Under the pieces are notes generated by a model, which saw nothing but the letters and a program-made list of their open reading frames with translations, made no database searches and had not been told where the DNA came from. DNA of 64,000 bases from Pseudomonas sp. SCB32 (lineage in GTDB: Bacteria; Pseudomonadota; Gammaproteobacteria; Pseudomonadales; Pseudomonadaceae), in contig NZ_CP045118.1 of assembly GCF_009189165.1 (NCBI RefSeq), forward strand, positions 5,890,001-5,954,000. The letters run 5' to 3'. This document shows, piece after piece, positions 53,127-62,536 of the stretch. How positions within the stretch are numbered: position 1 is the first letter of the stretch; every line of letters starts with the position of its first letter. Made by a program: the position numbers and the translations under genes.

Positions 53127-55400
53127 ATGGACCCTCGACTTAACGCCCTTCGCATCAGCCTGCTGTACCTGGTGCTCGCCTCTCTCTGGATGCTGCTGGG
53201 TGACCATTGGTTACAAATGGTCTTCACCGAGCCGGCCCAGCTCCTGCGTTGGACGACCGCCAGGACCCTGGCGCTCCTGGGAGGCAGTGCGCTGCTGCTG
53301 TTCCTGCTGCTGCACTGGCAGTTCCGCCGGCACCATGTGACCGTCAACGCCCTGGCGGACCACGGGGAACGCCTGAGTCGCGCCCTGAACGCGGTCGAGG
53401 ACGGCGTCTGGGACTGGGACCTGCGCACCCACCGTGTCTATTACTCTCCGGGCTATGCCAACCTGATCGGCCTGCCCTGCGAGCACCTGAGCGACGACTT
53501 CCTGCTCTGGGAGAACCGCCTGCACCCCGAGGACCGCAACGCCATCCTCGCCGCCTGCAAGGACCACATCGACGGCCTGAACGATCAGCTCGACTGCGTC
53601 TACCGCATCCTCCACAGCGACGGCGGCTACCGTTGGATCCACGCCCGCGGCCGCGTCGAGCGGGACGCCAGCGGCGAAGCGCTGCGCATGACCGGCGTCA
53701 GCCGCGACATCACCCGCCAGCGCAGCAACGAGGACCACCTGCGCCAGGCCGCGGCGGTGTTCGAGGCGACCCAGGAAGGCCTGCTGGTCACCGACAGCCG
53801 CGGCATCATCGTGCACACCAACCCGTCGTTCTCGCGCATCACCGGCTACCAGGCCGATGACGTACTTGGCGGCCAGCCGTCGATCCTCAAGTCCGGCCGG
53901 CAGGACACCGCCTTCTATCGCCGCATGTGGGAGACACTGCTGCGCGACGGCGTGTGGAGCGGCGAAATCTGGAACCGCCGCAAGAGCGGCGAGGTGTACC
54001 CGCAATGGCAGCACATCCGCGCCGTGCGCAATGACCAAGACCAACTGACCCACTACGTGGCGGTGTTCTCCGACCTCAGCAGCCTCAAACGCTCGCAGCA
54101 CGAGCTGGACTTCCTCGCCCACCACGACCCGCTCACCGGCCTGCCCAATCGCCTGCTGCTGCGCGAGCGCATCGAGCAGGCGCTGGCCCGCGCTGAACGC
54201 GAACAGGGCGGCGGCGCCCTGCTGGTGATCGACCTGGATCACTTCAAGCACATCAACGACAGTCTCGGGCACAGTACCGGCGACCTGCTGATCAAGGCCG
54301 TCGCCGAACGCCTGCAGGACTGCCTCGACGAGCGCTGCGCCCTGGCGCGCCTCGGCGGCGACGAGTTCGCGGTGATCCTCGAAAGCCGCCAGCAGCAACA
54401 TGCCAGCAGCCTGGCCCAGCGCCTGCTGGAAGCGATGAACGCAGCGTTCGAGGTTGATGAGCAGACCATCTACATGTCCGTCAGCCTCGGCGTGAGCCTG
54501 TTCCCCGAGGACGCCAGCAACGTCGACCACCTGATGCAGCATGCCGACGCCGCGCTGTTCCAGGCCAAGGCCAGCGGTCGCAGCCTGTATGCCTTCTACA
54601 CCCCGGAGCTGACCGCCCGCGCGCGCTCCCACGTGCAGGTGGAAGCGGCACTGCGCCACGCGCTGGATCACGACGAGTTGCGCATCTACTTCCAGCCGGT
54701 GCACGACCTGGCCAGCGGGCGCATGGTCGGCGTCGAGTCGCTGGTGCGCTGGCAGCATCCGCAGCGTGGCCTGGTGCCACCCAGCGAGTTCATTCCGGTG
54801 GCCGAGGAATCCGGGCTGATCACCGCCCTCGACACCTGGATGCTCGACCAGGCCTGTCGCCAGATGCGCGCCTGGCTCGATGCCGGTATCTCCCTGGACT
54901 TCATCGCGGTGAACGTCTCCAGTCGCCTGTTCAGCCGTGGCGGCCTGGAGGAACGCGTCGCCCTGGCACTGGAGCAGAGTGACCTTGCGCCGCATCACCT
55001 GGAGCTGGAGATCACCGAGAGCGCGGTGATGCAGAACTTCGACCAGGCCCTGGAGCTGCTCTGCCAACTGCGCCTGCTCGGCGTGCAACTGGCCATCGAC
55101 GACTTCGGCACCGGCTATTCCTCGCTGATGCGCTTGAAACGCATGCCGGTGCACAAGCTGAAGATCGACCAGGGTTTCGTCGCCGGCCTGCCCGACGACG
55201 CCGAGGACGCCGCGATCGCCTGCGCAGTGGTCGCCCTGGGCCAGAGCATGGGCCTGCAGGTAGTCGCCGAAGGCATCGAGTGCCCGGACCAGGCCGCCTT
55301 CCTCCTCACCCACGCCTGCGACTTCGGCCAGGGCTACTGGTACGGCAAGCCGCAGCCTGCCCAATCCCTCCTGGCGAATCTGCCGCGAAACCCCACCTGA
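53127..55400 (+). CDS. Membrane PAS-GGDEF-EAL signalling protein
   Basis: A 757-residue cyclic-di-GMP protein. Two N-terminal membrane segments (LLYLVLASLWMLLG, TLALLGGSALLLFLLLHW) are followed by two PAS domains (about 85-200 and 205-315), a GGDEF domain (RLGGDEFAVI, intact) and an EAL domain. In the last, the EAL motif reads ESL (GVESLVRWQHP), but the catalytic Glu remains, as do DDFGTGYSS and KIDQGFV. It may have cyclase, phosphodiesterase or both activities. TATACT at 53091-53096 could be the -10. It is at the PAO1 PA0285 position. Confidence 0.92.
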   Translation: MDPRLNALRISLLYLVLASLWMLLGDHWLQMVFTEPAQLLRWTTARTLALLGGSALLLFLLLHWQFRRHHVTVNALADHGERLSRALNAVEDGVWDWDLRTHRVYYSPGYANLIGLPCEHLSDDFLLWENRLHPEDRNAILAACKDHIDGLNDQLDCVYRILHSDGGYRWIHARGRVERDASGEALRMTGVSRDITRQRSNEDHLRQAAAVFEATQEGLLVTDSRGIIVHTNPSFSRITGYQADDVLGGQPSILKSGRQDTAFYRRMWETLLRDGVWSGEIWNRRKSGEVYPQWQHIRAVRNDQDQLTHYVAVFSDLSSLKRSQHELDFLAHHDPLTGLPNRLLLRERIEQALARAEREQGGGALLVIDLDHFKHINDSLGHSTGDLLIKAVAERLQDCLDERCALARLGGDEFAVILESRQQQHASSLAQRLLEAMNAAFEVDEQTIYMSVSLGVSLFPEDASNVDHLMQHADAALFQAKASGRSLYAFYTPELTARARSHVQVEAALRHALDHDELRIYFQPVHDLASGRMVGVESLVRWQHPQRGLVPPSEFIPVAEESGLITALDTWMLDQACRQMRAWLDAGISLDFIAVNVSSRLFSRGGLEERVALALEQSDLAPHHLELEITESAVMQNFDQALELLCQLRLLGVQLAIDDFGTGYSSLMRLKRMPVHKLKIDQGFVAGLPDDAEDAAIACAVVALGQSMGLQVVAEGIECPDQAAFLLTHACDFGQGYWYGKPQPAQSLLANLPRNPT

Positions 55401-55429
55401 TCGCTTCTAAAACTTTCTGATATATAAAA

Positions 55430-55454
55430 ATTCTTAAACAGTATTTTTAAGAAT
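55430..55454 (+). promoter_or_regulatory. AT-rich dyad upstream of the sulfur operon
   Basis: ATTCTTAAA (55430-55438) and TTTAAGAAT (55446-55454), a perfect 9-bp inverted repeat with a 7-base spacer, 86 bases upstream of oscA. The place suggests a site for a sulfur regulator such as CysB; the identity is inferred. Confidence 0.45.
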
Positions 55455-55539
55455 AATCGGCTCCTGCCTAAGATGCGCTCACACCGGACGCGCCGCCCGC
55501 TGAAACGGCCGGCGGTCAACCCATTAGGAGCAGATACCC

Positions 55540-55722
55540 ATGAGCGCAACCCTCCGTAGCCTGGATGGCCAGGAAGAAGCCAACATTCTGCGCGAAGTGC
55601 AGAGCGCCCTGCGTGGCCTGCGTTTCGGCGCCGTCGAGATCACCGTGCACAACGGCCAGGTCGTGCAGATCGAGCGCAAGGAAAAATTCCGCCTGCAGCA
55701 GAGCCCCGGCAAGCAAGCCTGA
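55540..55722 (+). CDS. oscA: OscA/YezD-family small protein (DUF2292)
   Basis: A 60-residue protein with the family core EVQSALRGLRFGAVEITVHNGQVVQIERKEKFR. Members lie upstream of sulfate-binding protein genes in pseudomonads and are needed for growth on organosulfur compounds; the biochemical role is unclear. AGGAG lies 9 bases before the ATG. It heads the oscA-sbp-cysTWA cluster. Confidence 0.85.
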   Translation: MSATLRSLDGQEEANILREVQSALRGLRFGAVEITVHNGQVVQIERKEKFRLQQSPGKQA

Positions 55723-55806
55723 GCTCGGCGCGTCTCTTCACAGGTGACATGACTGGACAACCGGAGCGTCGCGATGACCGCCCTTCCCCACCGGTACTGC
55801 AGCAGC

Positions 55807-55826
55807 CAGCCGCGAATGCGCGGCTG
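55807..55826 (+). promoter_or_regulatory. Hairpin between oscA and sbp
   Basis: CAGCCGCG (55807-55814), loop AATG, CGCGGCTG (55819-55826), 8 bp perfect stem without a T-run. It could partially attenuate read-through from oscA to sbp. Confidence 0.45.
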
Positions 55827-55891
55827 ATATAGCCCCCCGAAAGACCCTGCCAAACAAACACTAAGAACTGCATATTTTTCAGGAGCTGCAC

Positions 55892-56890
55892 ATGTCCATC
55901 CGCCGTTTCGCCCTGGCCGCACTGGCCAGCGCCTTGATCGCAGGCCCCGTATCCGCCGCGACCCAACTGCTCAACGTTTCCTACGACCCGACCCGCGAGC
56001 TGTACCAGGCCTACAACGCCGCCTTCATCAAGCACTGGAAGGCCCAGGGCGGTGACGACCTGACCGTGCAGCAATCCCATGGTGGCTCGGGCAAGCAGGC
56101 CCGCGCCGTGATCGACGGCCTGAAGGCCGACGTGGTGACCCTGGCCCTGGCCGGCGACATCGATGAGCTGAACAAGATCGGCAAACTGCTGCCCGCCGAC
56201 TGGCAGGCCCGCCTGCCCGACAACAGCACCCCGTACACCTCGACCATCGTGTTCCTGGTACGCAAGGGCAACCCCAAGGGCATCAAGGACTGGGCCGACC
56301 TGACCAAGCAGGGCGTGGAAGTCATCACGCCGAACCCGAAGACCTCCGGCGGCGCCCGCTGGAACTTCCTGGCAGCCTGGGCCTGGGCGAAGAAGGAATA
56401 CGGTAGCGACGAGAAAGCCCAGGAATACGTGAAGAACCTGTACAAGCACGTACCGGTTCTGGACACTGGCGCCCGCGGTTCGACCATCACCTTCGTCAAC
56501 AACAACATTGGCGACGTGCTGCTGGCCTGGGAGAACGAAGCCTTCCTGGCCAAGAAGGAACAGGGCGGCGAGAACTTCGAGATCGTCGTGCCGTCCATCT
56601 CCGTCCTCGCCGAGCCGCCGGTGGCCGTGGTCGACAAGACCGTCGACAAGAAAGGCACGCGCAAGGTCGCCGAGGAATACCTGAAGTACCTGTACAGCGA
56701 AGAAGGCCAGCGCATCGCCGCACAGAACTTCTACCGCCCGCGTGATGCCAAGGTCGCTGCCGAGTTCGCCAACCAGTTCCCGAAACTCAACCTGGTGACC
56801 ATCGACAAGGACTTCGGCGGCTGGAAGGTCGCGCAGCCCAAGTTCTTCAACGACGGCGGCATCTTCGACAAGATCTACCAGGCGCAGTAA
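55892..56890 (+). CDS. sbp: Periplasmic sulfate-binding protein Sbp
   Basis: A 332-residue solute-binding protein with a signal peptide ending at VSA. The mature protein begins [19 protein letters not shown] and has the [13 protein letters not shown] loop for sulfate. It delivers sulfate to CysTWA. AGGAG lies 6 bases before the ATG. It is the most highly expressed gene of the unit in relatives; the hairpins after it would favour that. Confidence 0.95.
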   Translation: MSIRRFALAALASALIAGPVSAATQLLNVSYDPTRELYQAYNAAFIKHWKAQGGDDLTVQQSHGGSGKQARAVIDGLKADVVTLALAGDIDELNKIGKLLPADWQARLPDNSTPYTSTIVFLVRKGNPKGIKDWADLTKQGVEVITPNPKTSGGARWNFLAAWAWAKKEYGSDEKAQEYVKNLYKHVPVLDTGARGSTITFVNNNIGDVLLAWENEAFLAKKEQGGENFEIVVPSISVLAEPPVAVVDKTVDKKGTRKVAEEYLKYLYSEEGQRIAAQNFYRPRDAKVAAEFANQFPKLNLVTIDKDFGGWKVAQPKFFNDGGIFDKIYQAQ

Positions 56891-56899
56891 TGCGCCACC

Positions 56900-56956
56900 C
56901 GCCCGGCCTCGCGCCGGGCGACCCGATCCGCGCGGGCCGGTGCACAGCCCGCGCGG
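56900..56956 (+). promoter_or_regulatory. Two tandem GC hairpins between sbp and cysT
   Basis: Stem 1: CGCCCGGC (56900-56907) and GCCGGGCG (56913-56920). Stem 2: CCGCGCGGGC (56928-56937) and GCCCGCGCGG (56947-56956). No T-run follows either. They probably protect the sbp message and lower transport-subunit expression. Confidence 0.55.
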
Positions 56957-57013
56957 AACGAAAACCTCTGCCCCATGGCGGGGGCTCAACGCGTTAGAGA
57001 GAAAGGACAGAAA

Positions 57014-57832
57014 ATGTCACGACGCATCTCCCCGGTCATACCCGGCTTCGGGCTGACTCTGGGCTACACCCTGGTGTATCTCAGCCTGTTGGTGCTGATT
57101 CCGCTGGGGGCCATGTTCCTCAAGACAACCCACCTCTCCTGGGATCAGTTCTGGGCCATCATCACCGCGCCGCGGGTCATCGCCGCGCTCAAGCTGAGCT
57201 TCGGCACCGCGCTGATCGCCGCCCTGATCAACGGCGTGATCGGCACCCTGCTGGCCTGGGTGCTGGTGCGCTACCGCTTCCCGGGACGCAAGATCATCGA
57301 CGCGATGATCGACCTGCCCTTCGCCCTGCCCACCGCCGTGGCCGGTATCGCGCTCACCGCGCTGTACGCGCCCAACGGCATGGTCGGCCGCTTCGCCACC
57401 GAGCTGGGCTTCAAGATCGCCTACACCCCGCTGGGCATCACCCTGGCGCTGACCTTCGTGGTCCTGCCGTTCGTGGTCCGCACGGTGCAGCCGGTACTGG
57501 CGGACATCCCGCGTGAAGTCGAAGAAGCCGCCGCCTGCCTGGGCGCCAAGCCGCTGCAGGTGTTCCGCCACGTGCTGCTGCCGGCGCTGCTGCCGGCCTG
57601 GTTGACCGGTTTCGCCCTGGCCTTCGCCCGCGGCGTCGGCGAGTACGGCTCGGTGATCTTCATCGCCGGCAACATGCCGATGAAGACCGAGATCCTGCCG
57701 CTGCTGATCATGGTCAAGCTGGACCAGTACGACTACACCGGCGCCACCGCCATCGGCGTGCTGATGCTGGTCGTCGCCTTCGTCCTGCTGCTGCTGATCA
57801 ACCTGCTGCAGCGCCGCATCGAAACGCCTTGA
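57014..57832 (+). CDS. cysT: Sulfate ABC transporter permease CysT
   Basis: A 272-residue inner-membrane permease. Hydrophobic spans begin with [20 protein letters not shown], and the EAA loop ([23 protein letters not shown]) contacts CysA. AAAGGAC is 5 bases before the ATG at 57014; upstream in-frame starts lack this. Followed by cysW after 10 bases. Confidence 0.95.
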   Translation: MSRRISPVIPGFGLTLGYTLVYLSLLVLIPLGAMFLKTTHLSWDQFWAIITAPRVIAALKLSFGTALIAALINGVIGTLLAWVLVRYRFPGRKIIDAMIDLPFALPTAVAGIALTALYAPNGMVGRFATELGFKIAYTPLGITLALTFVVLPFVVRTVQPVLADIPREVEEAAACLGAKPLQVFRHVLLPALLPAWLTGFALAFARGVGEYGSVIFIAGNMPMKTEILPLLIMVKLDQYDYTGATAIGVLMLVVAFVLLLLINLLQRRIETP

Positions 57833-57842
57833 GGAGCGCGCC

Positions 57843-58715
57843 ATGAGTACCGCAAGCCTTTCCGCCGCGGCCGCTGCCAACGCTGCTCGCCGGGGTAATG
57901 TCTGGGGCCGCCGCGCCCTGATCGCGCTGGCCTGGCTGGCCTTCGCCGTGTTCCTGCTGCTGCCGCTGTTCGTGGTCCTGAGCGAGGCGCTGAAACAGGG
58001 CTTCGGCACCTTCTTCGAGGCCATCCTGGAACCCGATGCGCTGGCCGCCCTGAAGCTGACGCTGATTGCCGTGGGCATCTCGGTGCCACTGAACCTGGTG
58101 TTCGGCGTCGCCGCCGCCTGGTGCGTGACCAAGTTCGAGTTCCCCGGCAAGAGCATCCTGGTCACGATGATCGACCTGCCGTTCTCGGTCTCCCCGGTGA
58201 TCGCCGGCCTGATCTACGTGCTGCTGTTCGGCGCCCAGGGCTACTTCGGGCAGTGGCTGTCGGACCACGACATCCAGATCGTCTTCGCCGTACCCGGCAT
58301 CGTCCTGGCCACCCTCTTCGTCACCTTCCCCTTCGTCGCCCGCGAACTGATCCCGCTGATGCAGGAACAGGGCACGCAGGAAGAGGAAGCCGCGCGCCTG
58401 CTCGGCGCCAACGGCTGGCAGATGTTCTGGCACGTGACCCTGCCGAACATCAAATGGGGCCTGATCTACGGCGTGGTGCTGTGCACCGCTCGGGCCATGG
58501 GCGAGTTCGGCGCGGTGTCGGTGGTCTCCGGGCACATCCGCGGCGTCACCAACACCCTGCCGCTGCACGTCGAAATCCTCTACAACGAATACAACCACGT
58601 CGCCGCTTTCAGCGTCGCCACCCTGCTGCTGCTGATGGCCCTGGTCATCCTGCTGCTCAAGCAGTGGAGCGAGTCGCGCCTGTCCCGTACGAAAGTCAAA
58701 GCTGACGAAGAGTGA
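57843..58715 (+). CDS. cysW: Sulfate ABC transporter permease CysW
   Basis: A 290-residue permease partner of CysT, with membrane spans and EAA loop [28 protein letters not shown] lies 6 bases before the ATG. It is followed by cysA after 10 bases. Confidence 0.95.
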   Translation: MSTASLSAAAAANAARRGNVWGRRALIALAWLAFAVFLLLPLFVVLSEALKQGFGTFFEAILEPDALAALKLTLIAVGISVPLNLVFGVAAAWCVTKFEFPGKSILVTMIDLPFSVSPVIAGLIYVLLFGAQGYFGQWLSDHDIQIVFAVPGIVLATLFVTFPFVARELIPLMQEQGTQEEEAARLLGANGWQMFWHVTLPNIKWGLIYGVVLCTARAMGEFGAVSVVSGHIRGVTNTLPLHVEILYNEYNHVAAFSVATLLLLMALVILLLKQWSESRLSRTKVKADEE

Positions 58716-58725
58716 GAGCCACGCC

Positions 58726-59715
58726 ATGAGCATCGAGATCCGTAACGTCAGCAAGAACTTCCACGCCTTCAAGGCGCTGAACGAGATCAACCTCGACATC
58801 CACAGCGGCGAGCTGGTCGCCCTGCTCGGCCCGTCCGGCTGCGGCAAGACCACCCTGCTGCGCATCATCGCCGGCCTGGAAACCCCGGACGTCGGCAACA
58901 TCGTGTTCCACGGTGAAGACGTCTCGAAGCACGACGTGCGCGATCGCAACGTCGGCTTCGTGTTCCAGCACTACGCGCTGTTCCGCCACATGACGGTGTT
59001 CGACAACGTCGCCTTCGGCCTGCGCATGAAGCCGAAGAAGGAACGACCGAGCGAAGCTCGCATCGCCGAGAAGGTCCACGAACTGCTCAACATGGTGCAG
59101 CTCGACTGGCTGTCGGACCGCTACCCGGAGCAGCTCTCCGGCGGCCAGCGCCAGCGTATCGCCCTGGCCCGCGCGCTGGCGGTGGAGCCCAAGATCCTGT
59201 TGCTCGACGAACCCTTCGGCGCCCTCGACGCCAAGGTGCGTAAAGAGCTGCGCCGCTGGCTGGCGCGCCTGCACGAGGAGATCAACCTGACTTCCGTGTT
59301 CGTTACCCACGACCAGGAAGAAGCGATGGAAGTCGCCGACCGTATCGTGGTGATGAACAAGGGCGTGATCGAGCAGATCGGCTCGCCGGGCGAGGTCTAC
59401 GAGAACCCGGCCAGCGACTTCGTCTACCACTTCCTCGGCGACTCCAACCGCCTGCACATCGGTGGTGACGAGCACGTGCTGTTCCGTCCGCATGAGGTTT
59501 CGCTGTCGCGCTCCGAAGTGGCCGAGCACCGCGCCGCCGAAGTCCGCGACATCCGCCCGCTGGGCGCGATCACCCGGGTGACCCTCAAGGTCGACGGCCA
59601 GGACGAGCTGATCGAGGCCGAAGTAGTGAAGGACCACGACAGCCTGACCGGCCTCGCCCGTGGCGAGACGCTGTACTTCAAGCCGAAGGCATTCCAACCG
59701 GTGGCGAATATCTGA
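58726..59715 (+). CDS. cysA: Sulfate ABC transporter ATP-binding protein CysA
   Basis: A 329-residue ATPase of sulfate uptake. Walker [12 protein letters not shown], signature [15 protein letters not shown], Walker [13 protein letters not shown], switch [10 protein letters not shown], and a C-terminal TOBE-like part. It ends the sulfur operon, followed by a REP palindrome rather than an ordinary terminator. Confidence 0.96.
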   Translation: MSIEIRNVSKNFHAFKALNEINLDIHSGELVALLGPSGCGKTTLLRIIAGLETPDVGNIVFHGEDVSKHDVRDRNVGFVFQHYALFRHMTVFDNVAFGLRMKPKKERPSEARIAEKVHELLNMVQLDWLSDRYPEQLSGGQRQRIALARALAVEPKILLLDEPFGALDAKVRKELRRWLARLHEEINLTSVFVTHDQEEAMEVADRIVVMNKGVIEQIGSPGEVYENPASDFVYHFLGDSNRLHIGGDEHVLFRPHEVSLSRSEVAEHRAAEVRDIRPLGAITRVTLKVDGQDELIEAEVVKDHDSLTGLARGETLYFKPKAFQPVANI

Positions 59716-59749
59716 ACCGCTGCCCCTGCGGGGGACAATGGCGTTTTTC

Positions 59750-59817
59750 GTAGGAGCGAGCTTGCTCGCGAACCAGGCCCCGCAGCGGGGTTTGTTCGCG
59801 AGCAAGCTCGCTCCTAC
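59750..59817. repeat. REP palindrome (gtaggagc family)
   Basis: A perfect 23-bp inverted repeat (59750-59772 and 59795-59817) starting GTAGGAGCGAGCTTGCTCGC, around a 22-base centre that itself contains a short hairpin. It overlaps the 3' end of the convergent TetR gene, supplying its stop codon. Confidence 0.9.
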
Positions 59818-60395
59818 ACGGGTCTATCCTGCGACTTCTCGTCGAGATGGCGGATCAGGAAATCCCGGCTCGATTCGATGATCGCCTTCTGCGACTTCTC
59901 GCTGGCAACCATCCGCGCCAGCATCAACGCCCCCACGCACTGCGCCAATAGCGCCCAGGCATCCTCCGGCGAACCCAGCGCCTCGGCCCAGGCCTGTTGC
60001 AGCTCCACCAGCGCTTTCTCGGCTCCCTGCCGTACGGATACATCCGCACGGGCGATCTCCGCGCCAAGCGCCGGAATGGCGCAGCCGGCAGCCGCGTCCT
60101 GCACGTGGGTGACGTTCAGGTAGCGCTTCAGCCCACGCTCCAGGCGCGCGCGGTCCAGCACCTTGCCCTTCGCCGCCAGCCGCTCGACGCTCTGCTGCAA
60201 TTCACGCTCGACGATGGCGGCAAACAGCTCGTCCTTCGACCCGAAGTGGTTGTAGAACGCCCCGCCGGACAACCCCACCGCCTTCATCAACCCATCGACG
60301 CCAGTCGTGGCGAAGCCACCCTGCTTGGCAAGGGCGCCGCTGCTGTCGAGCAGGCGCTGGCGGGTTTCTTCCTTGTGGGTGGCTGAGTAGCGCAT
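59814..60395 (-). CDS. TetR-family regulator
   Basis: A 193-residue regulator with N-terminal HTH (GGFATTGVDGLMKAVGLSGGAFYNHFGSK). The start at 60395 (MRYSATHKEETRQR) has GGAGG about 7 bases upstream. It diverges from the SDR gene, so it probably controls it through the dyad at 60442-60466. Its last codons lie inside a REP element. Confidence 0.88.
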   Translation of the reverse strand: MRYSATHKEETRQRLLDSSGALAKQGGFATTGVDGLMKAVGLSGGAFYNHFGSKDELFAAIVERELQQSVERLAAKGKVLDRARLERGLKRYLNVTHVQDAAAGCAIPALGAEIARADVSVRQGAEKALVELQQAWAEALGSPEDAWALLAQCVGALMLARMVASEKSQKAIIESSRDFLIRHLDEKSQDRPV

Positions 60396-60441
60396 TGGGC
60401 GCCTCCGGGAAGCGGGTTGACGGTCCACCGAAGAATAGCAT

Positions 60442-60466
60442 AACGTTCGTTTACCTAACGACCGTT
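60442..60466. promoter_or_regulatory. Candidate TetR operator
   Basis: AACGTTCGTT (60442-60451) and AACGACCGTT (60457-60466), an inverted repeat with one mismatch, 5-base spacer. It lies between divergent TetR and SDR genes. Confidence 0.55.
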
Positions 60467-60486
60467 TACCAAAGAGGAAAACGAGG

Positions 60487-61218
60487 ATGTCGCAGAACAA
60501 GAAAGTCGTACTGGTGATCGGCGCCGGCGACGCCACCGGCGGCGCCATCGCCCGCCGCTTCGCCCGCGAAGGCTTTGTGGCGTGCGTCACCCGGCGCTCG
60601 GCCGACAAGCTGCAGCCGCTGGTGGACGCGATCCGCGCCGAAGGCGGCGAGGCCCACGGCTTCGCCTCTGACGCCCGCAAGGAAGAAGCGGTGATCGAGC
60701 TGGTGGAAACCATCGAGCGCGACATCGGCCCCATCGAAGCCTTCGTCTTCAACATCGGCGCCAACGTGCCCTGCAGCATCCTCGAAGAGACTGCGCGCAA
60801 GTACTTCAAGATCTGGGAAATGGCCTGTTTCTCCGGCTTCCTCACCGGCCGCGAAGTAGCCAAGCGCATGGTCAAGCGGCAGCGCGGCACGATCCTCTTC
60901 ACCGGCGCCACCGCCGGCCTGCGCGGCGCCTCGGGCTTCGCCGCCTTCGCCGGGGCCAAGCACGGCATCCGTGCCCTGGCGCAGAGCATGGCCCGCGAAC
61001 TGGGACCGATGGGCCTGCACGTCGCCCATGTGGTGGTGGACGGCGCCATCGACACCGAATTCATCCGCGAGACCTTCCCCGAGCGCTACGCGCTGAAGGA
61101 TCAGGACGGCATCCTCGACCCCGAGCACATCGCCGACAGCTACTGGTATCTGCACAGCCAGCCGCGCGATGCCTGGACCTTCGAACTCGACCTGCGCCCG
61201 TGGATCGAGCGCTGGTGA
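60487..61218 (+). CDS. SDR-fold protein lacking the catalytic Ser and Tyr
   Basis: A 243-residue short-chain dehydrogenase/reductase-fold protein. N-terminal cofactor motif VLVIGAGDATGGAIA. The usual Ser and Tyr-x-x-x-Lys are A141 and F154 with K158 retained (GATAGLRGASGFAAFAGAK). It may therefore be non-catalytic or use other residues. GAGG precedes the ATG at 60487. It forms a unit with the 61253 gene 34 bases on, and is divergent from the TetR gene. Confidence 0.85.
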   Translation: MSQNKKVVLVIGAGDATGGAIARRFAREGFVACVTRRSADKLQPLVDAIRAEGGEAHGFASDARKEEAVIELVETIERDIGPIEAFVFNIGANVPCSILEETARKYFKIWEMACFSGFLTGREVAKRMVKRQRGTILFTGATAGLRGASGFAAFAGAKHGIRALAQSMARELGPMGLHVAHVVVDGAIDTEFIRETFPERYALKDQDGILDPEHIADSYWYLHSQPRDAWTFELDLRPWIERW

Positions 61219-61252
61219 TCACTCCATAACGACAACAAGAAGAGAGCCACTC

Positions 61253-61843
61253 ATGAGCAAGAGCGTCGAGTTCTACTTCGATTTCGGCAGCCCGACTTCC
61301 TACCTGGCCTATACCCAGTTGCCGGCGATCTGTGCCGAGTCCGGCGCCGAGCTGGTCTATCGCCCGGTGCTGCTGGGCGGTGTATTCCAGGCCACCGGCA
61401 ACGCATCCCCAATCGCCATTCCAGCCAAGGGCCGCTACACCCTGATCGACATGGCGCGCTTCGCCCGCCGCTACGGCGTGCCGCTGAAGATGAACCCGCA
61501 TTTCCCGATCAACACCCTGACCCTGATGCGCGCCGCCACCGGCGTGCAGATGCGCCAGCCGGAGCGCTTCGAGTCGCTGCTGGCCTGCGTGTTCAAGGGC
61601 ATGTGGGTGGACGCGCTGAACCTGGGTGACCCGGCCGTGCTCGGCCCGTTGCTGGTCGAGGCGGGGTTCGATCCGCAAGCGCTGTTGGCGCTGACCGCCG
61701 ACCAGGAGGTGAAGGACGCACTGAAAGCCAACACCGATGTGGCGATCAAGCGCGGCATGTTCGGTGCACCGACCATGTTCGTCGGTAACGAGATGTTCTT
61801 CGGCCAGGACCGCCTCGACTTCGTTCGCGAAGCCTTGGCCTAA
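61253..61843 (+). CDS. 2-hydroxychromene-2-carboxylate isomerase-like (kappa GST fold)
   Basis: A 196-residue DsbA/kappa-GST family protein. N-terminal FYFDFGSPTSYLAYTQLP, with Ser in place of a thiol Cys, is typical of 2-hydroxychromene-2-carboxylate isomerases. Conserved GMFGAPTMFVGNEMFFGQDRL follows. The natural substrate is not known here. The start 61253 has GAGAG upstream. It forms a likely two-gene unit with the SDR gene. Confidence 0.85.
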   Translation: MSKSVEFYFDFGSPTSYLAYTQLPAICAESGAELVYRPVLLGGVFQATGNASPIAIPAKGRYTLIDMARFARRYGVPLKMNPHFPINTLTLMRAATGVQMRQPERFESLLACVFKGMWVDALNLGDPAVLGPLLVEAGFDPQALLALTADQEVKDALKANTDVAIKRGMFGAPTMFVGNEMFFGQDRLDFVREALA

Positions 61844-61901
61844 GTCGGTTCGCGCAGGAGCCGGGCTTCCCCATCCCGCAGAGCCGCCGACGAGCACCAA
61901 C

Positions 61902-61982
61902 GTAGGATGGCGTGGAGCGCAGCGATACCCATCGATTCCAAGCACCGACCGCATGGGTATCGCTGCGCTCCACCCATCCTAC
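61902..61982. repeat. REP-like palindrome (gtaggatggg family)
   Basis: Left arm from 61902 (GTAGGATGG...GATACCCAT) and right arm to 61982 (ATGGGTATCG...ATCCTAC), with about 20 bases between. It lies between the isomerase gene and the convergent membrane protein gene. The single arm at 12961-12991 is of the same family. Confidence 0.9.
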
Positions 61983-62005
61983 AGAAGCACCGTAGGGTGG
62001 AGCAT

Positions 62006-62407
62006 TCACAGGGCCAGAACAGCCGACCGGCGCAGCCCGAAGAACTCCAGCTCGGCCAGCAGCAGGACCACCACCGCCTGCCCGATGACGAAGGCGTAGC
62101 CCAAAGTGGTCGGCTGCACGTATCCGGTCACCAGCAGGGCGGCGCTCTCGACCACCCATAGCGCATTCAGGGCGATCACCACCCAGACGCCAGTCCGCGA
62201 GAGCATCGCCTGGTTGCTCATCCAGTAGAGCACCAGCGCCAGTGGCAGGAGCACGATGCCGGCCACCATCAGCAGGATGAAGGGCAGACCGAACAGCTCG
62301 CCCAGCGGTTGCGCTGCCAGGGCCATCAGCAGGCCCATGGCGCCACCGGCGATGGCATCGACTTTCAGGGTGAGACGAAGCAGCGGGGACGGTTGCAGCA
62401 GAGCCAT
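62006..62407 (-). CDS. Small four-span membrane protein
   Basis: A 133-residue hydrophobic protein with four predicted spans (such as FILLMVAGIVLLPLALVLYW and VIGQAVVVLLLAELEFFG). No family recognised. The start 62407 (MALLQPSPLL) has GGAG 8 bases upstream. It diverges from the XRE regulator gene across 129 bases containing a palindromic operator, so the two are probably linked in regulation. Confidence 0.8.
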   Translation of the reverse strand: MALLQPSPLLRLTLKVDAIAGGAMGLLMALAAQPLGELFGLPFILLMVAGIVLLPLALVLYWMSNQAMLSRTGVWVVIALNALWVVESAALLVTGYVQPTTLGYAFVIGQAVVVLLLAELEFFGLRRSAVLAL

Positions 62408-62483
62408 GGCGAAGTCTCCTTCAACGATCGCCACCGGTTGGCGGCGTGTGGCTGCAGAATCCGCCCCCGCCGGACGCCAGTCG

Positions 62484-62519
62484 ATTACCTGCCAGGTAAT
62501 GGCCGGGCCGCTTACCTGG
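62484..62519. promoter_or_regulatory. Palindromic operator with extra half-site
   Basis: ATTACCTG-C-CAGGTAAT (62484-62500) is a perfect 8-bp inverted repeat, and a further half, CTTACCTGG, lies at 62511-62519. The location between the membrane protein and the XRE regulator is typical of an autoregulated site. Confidence 0.65.
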
Positions 62520-62536
62520 GTCTATCGTTCGATCCC

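Noticed and set aside
53211..55364. 717-codon minus-strand frame
   Set aside because: Antisense to the PAS-GGDEF-EAL gene whose motifs are complete. No domain in the reverse frame.
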